Shown here: in pieces, positions 27,950 through 36,644 of the stretch
Layout: the number at the start of each line of letters is the position of its first letter
Numbering within the stretch: position 1 is the stretch's first letter
Assembly: GCF_000330725.2 (NCBI RefSeq)
Contig: NZ_AMZY02000008.1
Coordinates: 124,001 to 188,000, forward strand
DNA: 64,000 bases
Direction: 5' to 3'
DNA from: Mariniradius saccharolyticus AK6
Lineage (GTDB): Bacteria > Bacteroidota > Bacteroidia > Cytophagales > Cyclobacteriaceae
The notes under the pieces: model-generated
Database searches by the model: none
What the model was told of the DNA's origin: nothing
Seen by the model: the letters and a program-made list of their open reading frames with translations, nothing else
Program-made: the position numbers and the translations under genes

Positions 27950-28090
27950 TTTCTTGTTTCTTGTCTCTTGCCTCTTGCCTCTTGTTTCTTGCCTCTCGCC
28001 TCTCGCCTCCCCCCTCTCGCTTCTCGTCTCTCGCTTCTCGCTTCTTTTGTCTTTCGTCTTGCGTCTTGCGTCTTGCGTCTTGTGTCTCAA
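27950..28090 (+). repeat. Period-7 pyrimidine array 3
   Basis: About 20 in-phase heptamers of consensus CTYGYNT; the longest of the four arrays. The 35 bases before it match those before array 2. Open frames across it (Leu/Ser/Arg-rich) are artefacts of the repeat. Confidence 0.85.
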
Positions 28091-28208
28091 ATCTCATTTC
28101 TCACACCTCAAATCTACCACCAAAACCCAAATATTATTCCGAATCCCCACTCCTCCCATTTTCATCTTTGCACAATTATTCGGTATTTTTGGCAAAAATT
28201 ACATTTTC

Positions 28209-28751
28209 ATGACCAAGCAAAAGACTGCCAAGCAATCCGAAGTGGTGATGACCGAAATGGTTCTCCCCAATGATACCAACACGCTCAACAACCTCATGGG
28301 TGGCAAACTCATGCATTGGATGGATATCGTGGCGGCCATTGCGGCACAAAAGCATTCCAACCGGATCGTGGTGACAGCCTCTGCCGACAGCATTTCCTTC
28401 AAGCATCCCATCGCCCTCGGCAACGTGGTGACGCTCAAGGCCCAAGTCACCCGCTCGTTCAACTCCTCCATGGAAGTATTTATCGAAGTTTGGGCCGAGG
28501 ATATACCCGCCAACAAAAAGACGCAGACCCACCGGGCATTTTTCACCTTTGTGGCCGTGGACCAAAACGGCCGTCCGATCGAAGTTCCCGAATTGGTTCC
28601 CGAAACGGAACAGGAAAAAGAACTCTACGAAGGCGCCCTCCGCAGGCGCCAACTCCGTCTCATCCTTGGCAAGCGCATGGATCCCAAGGACGCCGTCGAG
28701 CTCCGCGCGATCTTCGAACCGGATTTTGGGAAAGAAGGGAATAGAGAGTAA
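28209..28751 (+). CDS. Acyl-CoA thioesterase (hotdog fold)
   Basis: 180 aa from the ATG at 28209. Family features of the acyl-CoA hydrolases (YciA/BACH type): MVLPNDTNTLNNLMGGKLMHWMD with the catalytic Asn/Asp region, VTASADSISFKHPIALGNVV, and a C-terminal extension with charged residues. It hydrolyses acyl-CoA to free fatty acid and CoA in the cytoplasm; the chain-length preference is not determinable. The ORF opens upstream in the heptamer array, but that extension is not coding. Confidence 0.9.
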   Translation: MTKQKTAKQSEVVMTEMVLPNDTNTLNNLMGGKLMHWMDIVAAIAAQKHSNRIVVTASADSISFKHPIALGNVVTLKAQVTRSFNSSMEVFIEVWAEDIPANKKTQTHRAFFTFVAVDQNGRPIEVPELVPETEQEKELYEGALRRRQLRLILGKRMDPKDAVELRAIFEPDFGKEGNRE

Positions 28752-28803
28752 TCGGTTAGGGGTGTTGGATCAGCGACAGATTTTAGAATAGAATCTGCCT
28801 TCC

Positions 28804-29365
28804 CTTTGTCATTCCGAGGAACTTTGTCATTCCGAGGTACGAGGAATCTGGCTTGTGACATAGGCCCTCGCCACGACAGGGATCAAGGGACCAAAGAAAA
28901 GTTCGCTTTGTCATTCCGAGGAACGAGGAATCTGGCTTGTGACATAGACACCTCCTCCGTCGGGGTGACAAAGAAAAGCCAATCCTCCAAACCCAACATC
29001 CAATCAGTCGATTGCTTGCCTTTCCTGCACCCAAGACCTCCCCTTGTCATTCCGAGGAACGAGGAATCTATTGTATCCCCCCCAGGCTGTAGACCCCTCT
29101 CCACGACAGGGATCAAGGGACCAAAGAAAAGTTCGCTTTGTCATTCCGAGGAACGAGGAATCTACAACAAAGAGGTAGCAGTTAAAAGACCCCTCCTCCG
29201 TCGGGGTGACAAAGGAAACTCGTTCTATGACCTAGAGCTTCAAAGAGAAAAAAGCCTCCCCTTTGTCATTCCGAGGAACTTTGTCATTCCGAGGTACGAG
29301 GAATCTATTCTTACTCGTGTAATAGACCGCTCTCCACAATACCAATCGGGATCGGGGTGACAAAG
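28804..29365. repeat. Cluster of small elements with inverted ends
   Basis: At least five units with left end ctttgtcattccgag and right end cggggtgacaaag or ccacgacagggatcaagggaccaaag, which are inverted relative to each other (CTTTGTCA / TGACAAAG). Clear units: 28906-28973 (68 bp) and 29136-29214 (79 bp), with partial or longer ones at 28804-28896, 29043-29136 and 29261-29365. No gene lies in 28752-29461; ORFs here are repeat artefacts. Confidence 0.8.
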
Positions 29366-29461
29366 AAAAGCCAATCCTCCAAGCATTAGGTTTCTTTCCA
29401 TTTCTTCCCTAATTTGAAAGTGAAAATTTTTCATTCCGTTCAACCTATTTCCTTTCAAACC

Positions 29462-29683
29462 ATGACAAAGAAATCCTACTCCAACGGCGAAGTCACCGTC
29501 ACCTGGGAACCTTCCAAATGCACACACAGCGGCAATTGTGTCCGCGGACTCGGCCAAGTCTTCAAACCCAAGGAACAACCCTGGATCAAAATCGACGCCG
29601 CATCGAGCGAAGACATCATCAACCAAGTCAAGAAATGCCCCTCCGGCGCACTCGGCTATTTTCTCAACAAGGAATCCGAATAA
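29462..29683 (+). CDS. Divergent [4Fe-4S] mono-cluster protein (YjdI-like)
   Basis: 73 aa from the ATG at 29462. Conserved pattern: VTWEPSKCTHSGNCVRGLG, ending KKCPSGALGYF. The Cys residues in KCTHSGNC and KKCPSG are those of the divergent Fer4_19 type, which holds a single iron-sulphur cluster. Function is unknown; the family is often found beside small acetyltransferase or redox genes. It precedes the KefF-like gene but is separated by a heptamer array. Confidence 0.85.
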   Translation: MTKKSYSNGEVTVTWEPSKCTHSGNCVRGLGQVFKPKEQPWIKIDAASSEDIINQVKKCPSGALGYFLNKESE

Positions 29684-29745
29684 GCCTTTCCCGCAAACCC
29701 ACGAGGCCGAAAAGCCTAAGCCAGACCCAAGATCCCTAGATTCTA

Positions 29746-29850
29746 GACTCTTGTGTCTTGTGTCTTGTGTCTTGTGTCTTGCGTCTTGACTCTTGTTTCT
29801 CGGCTCTCGCTTCTTGTCTCTTGATTCTTGTCTCTTGATTCTTGACTCTC
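29746..29850 (+). repeat. Period-7 pyrimidine array 4
   Basis: About 14 in-phase units of CTTGNNT, for example repeated cttgtgt. The array ends exactly at the base before the ATG of the KefF-like gene at 29851, so it forms the whole 5' leader seen here. Confidence 0.85.
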
Positions 29851-30438
29851 ATGCGTAAAATCCTCGTCCTCCTTGCCCATCCCAAGTACGAGCATTCCCA
29901 TGTCAACCTACAGCTGACCAAGGCCATCAGCGGCCTTGACAACGTCGACATCCGGGATCTCTACCAACTCTATCCTGACTTCGACATCGACGTGCAGGCA
30001 GAGCAGGAAGTGCTCCTCCTCTCGGATGTCATCGTCTGGCAACATCCCCTCTATTGGTACTCCTGCCCGCCCCTGATGAAGCAGTGGATCGACCTGGTGC
30101 TGGAGTTTGGTTGGGCGTATGGACCGGGCGGGATTTACCTCAAAAACAAACTCGTCCTCAGCAGCATTACCTCCGGAGGCACAGACGCCGCTTACTCCAA
30201 AGAAGGCAGGCATGGCCATACGCTGGCCGAATTTCTCCTTCCCCTGCTGCAAACGGCCAAGCTCTGCAACATGCGCTACCTGCCACCCTTTCATGTCGGG
30301 GGCACACACCGCATCCAATCGGAAGAACTCCGGGAAGCCGCAACGCAGTACCGCAACACCATCCTTTTTCTTCGTGATTCGCCCGAGATTCCTGCCGAAC
30401 TGGGTGATTGGAAAACCCTGACAACCTATGGAAGATAG
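29851..30438 (+). CDS. KefF-like NAD(P)H-dependent quinone oxidoreductase, flavodoxin fold
   Basis: 195 aa from the ATG at 29851. Flavodoxin-like FMN site: ILVLLAHPKYEHSHVN, then WQHPLYWYSCPPLMKQWIDLVLEFGWAYG and the GGTDAAY loop, all features of KefF and related reductases. KefF is the cytoplasmic activator of the KefC potassium-efflux channel. The next gene, 11 bases overlapping, is a KefB/C-type transporter, so an activator-transporter pair is likely. No ribosome-binding site is visible; a heptamer array occupies the leader. Confidence 0.88.
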   Translation: MRKILVLLAHPKYEHSHVNLQLTKAISGLDNVDIRDLYQLYPDFDIDVQAEQEVLLLSDVIVWQHPLYWYSCPPLMKQWIDLVLEFGWAYGPGGIYLKNKLVLSSITSGGTDAAYSKEGRHGHTLAEFLLPLLQTAKLCNMRYLPPFHVGGTHRIQSEELREAATQYRNTILFLRDSPEIPAELGDWKTLTTYGR

Positions 30439-32311
30439 CTTTTTGTTCCAGGCGATCATCTACCTCGGTGCCGCCATCATCTGTGTCCCCATTGCCAAGA
30501 AGCTGGGGATGGGCTCCGTCCTCGGCTACCTTATCGCCGGTATCCTGATCGGGCCCTATGTCCTGGAGTTTGTGGGCGAAGAAGGGGAAGACATCATGCA
30601 CTTTGCCGAATTCGGCGTGGTGATGATGCTGTTCCTTATCGGCTTGGAGCTCGAGCCGGCCAAGCTCTGGCAAATGCGCGCCATGATTACCCGCGTGGGA
30701 CTTTCCCAAGTGCTCATCACTTCGGGCCTGCTCTTTGCCGCCATGGTCCTGCTGGGCCTGGACTGGAAAGTATCCCTCGCGATCTCGCTCTCCCTTTCCC
30801 TCTCGTCCACGGCCATCGTACTGCAGTCACTCAAGGAAAAGAACCTCCTCAACAGCTCCGCAGGCAAGAATTCCTTTGCCGTGCTCCTTATGCAGGATAT
30901 CGCCGTCATCCCGATCTTGGCCGTGCTGCCGCTCTTGGCGGTCGCCAGTCCCACAGGCGGGGATGGACACCATGAAAGTTTTATCTCCCAAGTCCCGGGC
31001 TGGCTGCAGACCCTCCTCGTCATCGGCGCGGTGGGCCTTGTCGTCCTCTTGGGAAGGTACGCCATCGTGCCGCTGCTGCGCCTGATTTCCCGGACGCGCC
31101 TGCGGGAACTCTTCGTCGCCTGTGCCCTGCTGATCGTGGTCGGCATCGCTTTCCTGATGGAAGCGGTCGGCCTCTCCCCTGCCTTGGGGACTTTCCTCGC
31201 AGGTGTGATCTTGGCCAACTCGGAGTTCAAGCACGAGCTGGAAAGTGACCTCGAGCCCTTCAAGGGATTGCTGCTCGGGCTTTTCTTTATCGCCGTGGGC
31301 GCTTCCATCAACTTCGGGCTGATCTTCGACCAAGCCCTGCTCGTGATCTCCATCATGCTCGGCATCATGCTTGTCAAGACCCTCGTGCTCTTCGGCATCG
31401 GCAAGACCAACAAAATGGGCCTGGACCAAAACCTCATCTTTTCCATCAGCCTCAACCAAGTCGGCGAGTTTTCCTTCGTCACGTATTCCTTTGCCAGCCA
31501 ACTCCAAATCCTCGACCAAAACACCACGGAAATGATGATGGCGGTGACGGCCCTGAGCATGACCCTGACGCCCCTGCTGATCCTGGCCAACGACAAACTC
31601 CTCCTGCCCCGCTTCGGCACCTTGGAAAAGACCGAGCGCGAGGCCGATGCCCTAGAGGAAAAAAACCCCGTCATCATCGCGGGATTCTCCCACTACGGGA
31701 GCACCGTCGGGCGCTTTCTCCGGGCCAACGGCATCCATGCCACCATCCTCGACCATGATTCCGACCGGGTGGACCTGCTGCGTCGGATGGGCTTCAAGGT
31801 CTACTACGGCGATGCCACCCGTGCCGACCTGCTCGAGTCCGCGGGCGCACACGAGGCCAAGATCCTGATTTCCGCCATCGACAATCCCGAAACCAACCTC
31901 CTCCTCGTGGAGACGGTGCACAAGCACTTCCCCCACCTCGAGCTGATGGTGCGGGCCAAGCACCGCGGGGATGCCTACGAACTGATGGAAATGGATGTGC
32001 CGCATATCTACCGCGAGCACCTCGACAGCAGCGTGCGCATGGGCAAGGACGTGCTTACCAAGCTCGGCTTTCGGGCACATACCGTCCACCGTCTCGCGCA
32101 GAACTTTATCAAATACGACGAAGCTGGCCTGCAGGAACTCGTCAAGTACAAGGACAACCAACAGGAATATATCTCCATGGTCCGGCGCAATATCGAAATG
32201 CAGGAAGACCTCCTCGCCTCGGAACTCAACCGGAAGTTTTCCCTCAACGACCACGCCTGGGACTCCGACCAAATCAAGGAAGGACTCAAAAATGCGGAGG
32301 GGAAGTCTTAA
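30428..32311 (+). CDS. KefB/KefC-type potassium efflux / cation:proton antiporter
   Basis: 627 aa. N-terminal about 385 residues form the 12-helix Na+/H+ exchanger fold. The C-terminal part (from PVIIAGFSHYGSTVGRF, about 415) is a TrkA-N (RCK) nucleotide-binding domain with HDSDRVDLLRRMGFKVYYGDATRADLLESAGA. The RCK glycine motif reads GFSHYG rather than the usual GFGRxG. It overlaps the KefF-like gene by 11 bases. KefB/C expel K+ in response to glutathione-electrophile adducts, which protects against electrophile stress; regulation here is inferred from the gene pair. Codon use is very GC-rich relative to the AT-rich island that follows. Confidence 0.9.
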   Translation: MEDSFLFQAIIYLGAAIICVPIAKKLGMGSVLGYLIAGILIGPYVLEFVGEEGEDIMHFAEFGVVMMLFLIGLELEPAKLWQMRAMITRVGLSQVLITSGLLFAAMVLLGLDWKVSLAISLSLSLSSTAIVLQSLKEKNLLNSSAGKNSFAVLLMQDIAVIPILAVLPLLAVASPTGGDGHHESFISQVPGWLQTLLVIGAVGLVVLLGRYAIVPLLRLISRTRLRELFVACALLIVVGIAFLMEAVGLSPALGTFLAGVILANSEFKHELESDLEPFKGLLLGLFFIAVGASINFGLIFDQALLVISIMLGIMLVKTLVLFGIGKTNKMGLDQNLIFSISLNQVGEFSFVTYSFASQLQILDQNTTEMMMAVTALSMTLTPLLILANDKLLLPRFGTLEKTEREADALEEKNPVIIAGFSHYGSTVGRFLRANGIHATILDHDSDRVDLLRRMGFKVYYGDATRADLLESAGAHEAKILISAIDNPETNLLLVETVHKHFPHLELMVRAKHRGDAYELMEMDVPHIYREHLDSSVRMGKDVLTKLGFRAHTVHRLAQNFIKYDEAGLQELVKYKDNQQEYISMVRRNIEMQEDLLASELNRKFSLNDHAWDSDQIKEGLKNAEGKS

Positions 32312-32531
32312 TAGTGTCCAAAAATTAAATTTATCGTCAATTCCTGTCAGAGGGATTTGAGGAATGGGAAGGGTTTTATGGGCGAAGACAATTTGCGTTA
32401 GTGAAGCTATCGTTAAATGTTAGTAAACTAATAAAATATTTCATTAAAAGATTCGGTAACGCTTTAAATAAAGGTCTCATCTTTCTCGAAAAACATAAGT
32501 CGAAAAAATAAATCGGTAACTAAAGCATCAT

Positions 32532-34259
32532 ATGACAAATTGGGCGCAAATAAAGCTTGAAATAAAGAAGGAAACGCAAAGAGTTTTCCAAAATATATCA
32601 AATTTCAATATAGTCGAAACAATAGATTTGTTTGAAAAAGTAATACTGTATCCATTAAATCGGCCTGAACTAAAACTTGACGGTTTAGAAACAAGAGTGC
32701 CAAACGCGTTAGAAAAGATATTAGTTGATGGATTAAAGAAGGCTGATAATCTTTCTTACTTCCCTGATTTCGCTAAGGTAGAGCCGTTTTTAAGGAAAAT
32801 TCTATATATCTCGGATCCAGCTAAGCTTGCAGATCTTGAAAACAAAAAGGCAGGATTAGGAGCATTCATAAATGTTCTCAGGTTGAATCCCAGTAGAATA
32901 GACTTCGAGAATGAAAAAATTGAAAATCTTTATGGTTCTCCAAATTTTGGTGAGCATATTTTTAGAACATATAATCTTCGAAATATCGAAAGTCATCAAT
33001 GTGAAAATTGGACAAACAGAGAACTTTATGAAAATATTGAAAGTGTTTTGACCATATACCTTTACGCAACAAAGCAGTATGCTAATTCCCTGAGACCAAT
33101 TGTAGAGGTTCCATTCAAAGAAAAAGAACCCGATTTCAAGACCTACTTAGAAAATGTTAAGGAAAATTTCAGATCACGAATTGGCAGGTTCATCCATATC
33201 AGAGGAAAAGAAAACATTATGCTTTCGCAAGGATACGTAGTTGAGAAAATTTCAAACCATGAATCTGAAATAATTGAACGTAAAGGGACTGTTAATGATC
33301 TACGAAAAAACCACGTGAGTGAAAAAAGAATGATACTCTGGGGTGATGCAGGAATGGGCAAAAGTACAACACTAGAGTACTTAGCATATGTGGACGCAGA
33401 GGAAAAACTACGGGACAATAAGGCTAAACTTCCCGTGTATATCCCATTGGGTTTGCTTACAGACAAGAATATTTCACTTAAACAAACAATCTTTAGTAAA
33501 ATAAATGTTGATAATAACTTCGGTGAAAAAATGTTAAGAGAAGGGAGAATAAATCTCTTTCTTGACGCAGTGAACGAAATTCCAAGAGACGACAATAATC
33601 AATTAAAAACACTACGCTATCGAGAAATCCAGAACCTACTGAATGAGTACAAAAACACGTTCATTATCGTTTCTAATCGTCCGCAGGACGAAAATATTTT
33701 TTTAGGTGTTCCTGTCTTTCAGCTCCAAAAAATGGATAAGGAACAGATTACACTGTTTTTGAAGAAGTACACGGAAGGAAATGAGGTTATTGCAAAGCTC
33801 ATACTTAATGAGATAGAAAAAGATTTGAGGCTTGAAAAAATTGTTAAAACACCATTGATGCTTTCAAGACTCATTGAGATTGTAAAAGCAAAGGGAGAAA
33901 TACCAAAAAGCGAGGGTGAAATTATTGAGAAATTTATTTTTAGTCTTTATCAAAGGGAGAAACAGGAAAAAAAAGATGCGAATTTCAATATCAAACAGAT
34001 TCATCGGCTTTTACGCTATCTCGGTTATGAAAGTCTCGAAAAAAAAGATACTAATTCGGGAATGACAGAGGATGAAATTTTAAACTACTTTGTAAAATGC
34101 AAGGAGAAGTACAGTTTTATAATTGACACGTCTTACGTGATTGAAATTGCCTCACAATTAGGAATTTTAGAAAAACGGGACGAAATGTACACTTTTGCGC
34201 ACCAGGCATACCAAGATTACTTTCACGCGCAAGAAGAAAAAGCCATTTTGGGAGTATGA
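32532..34259 (+). CDS. HEPN-NACHT (STAND) NTPase, candidate antiphage effector
   Basis: 575 aa, strongly AT-rich. Residues 1-190 form a helical domain with the HEPN ribonuclease signature YNLRNIESHQ (Arg150 x4 His155, with Asn next to Arg as is common), followed by a long helix. Residues 265-480 are a NACHT NTPase: Walker A GDAGMGKST at 271-279, Walker B INLFLDAVNEIP at 340-351 and sensor IIVSNR at 378-383. The winged-helix region ends in FAHQAYQDYF, usual in NACHT proteins just before the sensor repeats. The protein stops there; sensor-like material is in the next gene, which overlaps by four bases (ATGA). Known bacterial NACHT proteins act in antiphage defence by abortive mechanisms; HEPN domains in such systems usually cleave RNA. 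Confidence 0.8.
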   Translation: MTNWAQIKLEIKKETQRVFQNISNFNIVETIDLFEKVILYPLNRPELKLDGLETRVPNALEKILVDGLKKADNLSYFPDFAKVEPFLRKILYISDPAKLADLENKKAGLGAFINVLRLNPSRIDFENEKIENLYGSPNFGEHIFRTYNLRNIESHQCENWTNRELYENIESVLTIYLYATKQYANSLRPIVEVPFKEKEPDFKTYLENVKENFRSRIGRFIHIRGKENIMLSQGYVVEKISNHESEIIERKGTVNDLRKNHVSEKRMILWGDAGMGKSTTLEYLAYVDAEEKLRDNKAKLPVYIPLGLLTDKNISLKQTIFSKINVDNNFGEKMLREGRINLFLDAVNEIPRDDNNQLKTLRYREIQNLLNEYKNTFIIVSNRPQDENIFLGVPVFQLQKMDKEQITLFLKKYTEGNEVIAKLILNEIEKDLRLEKIVKTPLMLSRLIEIVKAKGEIPKSEGEIIEKFIFSLYQREKQEKKDANFNIKQIHRLLRYLGYESLEKKDTNSGMTEDEILNYFVKCKEKYSFIIDTSYVIEIASQLGILEKRDEMYTFAHQAYQDYFHAQEEKAILGV

Positions 34260-35686
34260 TACGGAATTTAGAACACAAGGCAAATGATGAAAAATACTTT
34301 AAAAGCATCCGGTACTTTTCTCATAGCCTAAAAGGAGACAAAAGACGCGAGTTCATTGAACTGGTGGCTGAATACAATATATACCTTGCAGCGCAATGCA
34401 TAATGTCTGCAGAAAAAGACGAAGACCTTGAAAAAAGGCTAATTGGAAAAGCTGAATACTTCGCTCAAAATTTCTTACAACCTGAAAATTCGGCGAAAGG
34501 ATTTCTTGCTCTTGCCGAGTTTGAGAGCTTAAAAACAATAGTTAATCTCTTCTCCAACATCAAACATCCGAATAACGCACATCTACAAGTAATTTCAAAA
34601 ATCTTTGAAAATAGACAGCCTGATATTTTTTGCTCCTTTTTATCAATATTCACAAAAACTGATAAGACGATTCTAATCCAGTTTGCCATAAACACTTACA
34701 ATGGAGAATTGCCAATAAACAATCAAATTAAAGATCAATTGAATCTGATTTTCAAACATCTCTTAGATAAAAAGCTGTTTGGACTTTTGGATACTTTTAT
34801 CGAAAAATTCAAATTACACAGTGACTTCTCTTATATTCTTGGAGATAATACCGAAAATATTATCAGACAAATTTCAAACGAAGGATTTAACGGTTTAAAG
34901 TTAGGCTTTAAATTAGCTAAGTCAAATGAACTGCTGTCAGTCTTTACGGTCGATTTCTTTATTAAGAAAGCTGCCGAAAGATCCTCAAAAAAGTCATTTT
35001 TATTTGCAATTACTACCGCGAATAAATATAATGTCAAAAAACTAAAACAAATAGATTTCGCGATAGAACGAGCGCTGGAAAGTCATGGGAAGAGTGGTAA
35101 AAATAAAATTAAGGCTATAGGCAAACATGCTTTGCTTGAGTACTCAAGTGAGAACCCACAGCTCTCAAATAAAGTTTTGAGTTATTATGATTCCTTTTGG
35201 AGTGACGGGACTGATGCACAAGCTCTTCAAAGAACGAAGGAATATGAAAGAAAGGACGAGGAGAGACTAATATATAGTTTAAAAAACCTTGATGTGTATT
35301 TGGATTTTTTGTTCGAAAAAAACAAGCGTATTCCGATTGAAAGGCAGATATACGAAATATTGAATAATTTCGACACCAATCTAATTGAACTCTCTCACAA
35401 ATTGAGAAGATTTGAATTGCAAGGAACTGTGAAACATATTCTAGACTATGGCTGCTATGTTAAACCTAGTTCATTTAGAACAGAAAAGCTGCTATTTCTT
35501 CATAAAAATCAAATTACAGAAAAAACAGAAGTAAATCATCCAAACGAATTTTTTAAAAAAGGTGCATTAATTTCATTCAGAATAATCGGTATTAATCGAC
35601 AAAACCACAGACTGAATATATCTTGTTTAGATAGTTTTAAACCCGAAAATCATTTGTCTCCACCGAGTGAGTCCCGCTCCGATTGA
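34256..35686 (+). CDS. Helical-repeat protein with C-terminal S1 domain, partner of the NACHT protein
   Basis: 476 aa. Its start ATG overlaps the NACHT stop (ATGA at 34256-34259), implying translational coupling. Residues 1-385 are helical and resemble the C-terminal sensor part of single-chain NACHT proteins, for example FIELVAEYNIYLAAQCIMSA. Residues about 388-460 have an S1/OB-fold pattern: LQGTVKHILDYGCYVKPS, LLFLHKNQI, FFKKGALISFRIIGIN and HRLNISC. S1 domains bind RNA. It may be the sensor half of a split NACHT receptor, with RNA binding as part of recognition or target choice; this is inference. No classical -1 slippery heptamer lies before the stop. Confidence 0.7.
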   Translation: MIRNLEHKANDEKYFKSIRYFSHSLKGDKRREFIELVAEYNIYLAAQCIMSAEKDEDLEKRLIGKAEYFAQNFLQPENSAKGFLALAEFESLKTIVNLFSNIKHPNNAHLQVISKIFENRQPDIFCSFLSIFTKTDKTILIQFAINTYNGELPINNQIKDQLNLIFKHLLDKKLFGLLDTFIEKFKLHSDFSYILGDNTENIIRQISNEGFNGLKLGFKLAKSNELLSVFTVDFFIKKAAERSSKKSFLFAITTANKYNVKKLKQIDFAIERALESHGKSGKNKIKAIGKHALLEYSSENPQLSNKVLSYYDSFWSDGTDAQALQRTKEYERKDEERLIYSLKNLDVYLDFLFEKNKRIPIERQIYEILNNFDTNLIELSHKLRRFELQGTVKHILDYGCYVKPSSFRTEKLLFLHKNQITEKTEVNHPNEFFKKGALISFRIIGINRQNHRLNISCLDSFKPENHLSPPSESRSD

Positions 35687-35703
35687 AGAGCGCCACGACG
35701 CAA

Positions 35704-35740
35704 AGCATATCCGCGAATGCTGTCGGTTTTTTTTCTGCTT
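35704..35740 (+). terminator. Possible terminator after the NACHT pair
   Basis: A short hairpin agcat (35704-35708) / atgct (35717-35721), then gtcgg and a T8 run (from 35727). The stem is short, so the call is tentative. Confidence 0.4.
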
Positions 35741-35849
35741 TCCTTTTTTTTGAGTTTATAACTCATTCAATTCTCGGTTAAAGCTTCTGAGGGAATGTTC
35801 CAAAAAAATAGAATTGAAAATCCGTGAACCTTTGTGACTATTTTCTATT

Positions 35850-36479
35850 TTATTGCCAATCATCATTTTTACTATTTTTGTAGTTTTTTAATATATCTTT
35901 CATTAATTCATCTACTGTAATATCTAATGAATTTAATATTAAACTCATGGCATGTAAAGTAGCAATTTCTGGTTTCTTTAAATTATTTGAGTTTTTTAAA
36001 GTCTTAAACTTATCAATATATTGTTTATCAATTTTACTATTCAATTCAAGCGTTCCATTCATATCAATTGCAGATTCAAACTTAAAATTTGTTATTGTCA
36101 CTCTGATTCTGTTTTCTTTTGATTCTATCGTTAATGTATGAGAAACTATATAAGTTGTAGTGGTTGGCTTGTATCCCATAAATACATAATAACTTTCTAA
36201 AGTCATTGGTAAATTACCCTTCACTACTATTGTACCACTTTCGACATCATTTAAATCAATTACGGATTTTGAACTTCTATACAGATCACTTATACTTTTC
36301 AAGCCAGTAGAATGAAGATTTTCCTTCGTACCTTCTATTTCAATTATCTCTCTGTATATTATTTCATTTGATTCTATTACAAAATCTGGTAAGGGAAGTG
36401 GTTTCAAATCCGAATCTTTTATTTGCCCAAATGATTGAAATGAAAATAGTATGAATATTGTGATTAAGGTAGTTTTCAT
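35850..36479 (-). CDS. Secreted protein of unknown function
   Basis: 209 aa from the ATG at 36479 (36488 is also possible), beginning KTTLITIFILFSFQSFGQ, a signal peptide. The mature part (SDLKPLPLPDFVIES) has no recognised domain. It is AT-rich like the whole island. It lies between the NACHT pair and the hsdM remnant but on the opposite strand, and its role there is unclear. Confidence 0.7.
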   Translation of the reverse strand: MKTTLITIFILFSFQSFGQIKDSDLKPLPLPDFVIESNEIIYREIIEIEGTKENLHSTGLKSISDLYRSSKSVIDLNDVESGTIVVKGNLPMTLESYYVFMGYKPTTTTYIVSHTLTIESKENRIRVTITNFKFESAIDMNGTLELNSKIDKQYIDKFKTLKNSNNLKKPEIATLHAMSLILNSLDITVDELMKDILKNYKNSKNDDWQ

Positions 36480-36644
36480 ATTTTCCATTGTTTTTAGTGT
36501 GTGTATAGAAATATGTATCCACTTTCTCAAAAATCGACTTTTAGTAGATTATTTTCAATCTTTTTTTGAACGTTTTATTCTTCTTCTTTTTTTATAATTC
36601 TTTTTTCTGGACTTACTTTTCTTCCTTAGGCTCTTTGTCTACTC

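Noticed and set aside
27954-28300. ORF reading through the heptamer array into the thioesterase gene
   Set aside because: The N-terminal 85 codons are repeat-derived (Leu/Ser/Arg); the thioesterase starts at 28209.
28800-29360. Several ORFs of 70-180 aa in the repeat cluster
   Set aside because: They are translations of the repeated CTTTGTCATTCCGAG units.
34236-34262. Programmed -1 frameshift joining the NACHT ORF to the next one
   Set aside because: The bases before the stop give codons GAA GAA AAA GCC, with no X XXY YYZ heptamer in frame. The ATGA overlap fits coupled re-initiation better, though a sequencing or natural indel cannot be ruled out.
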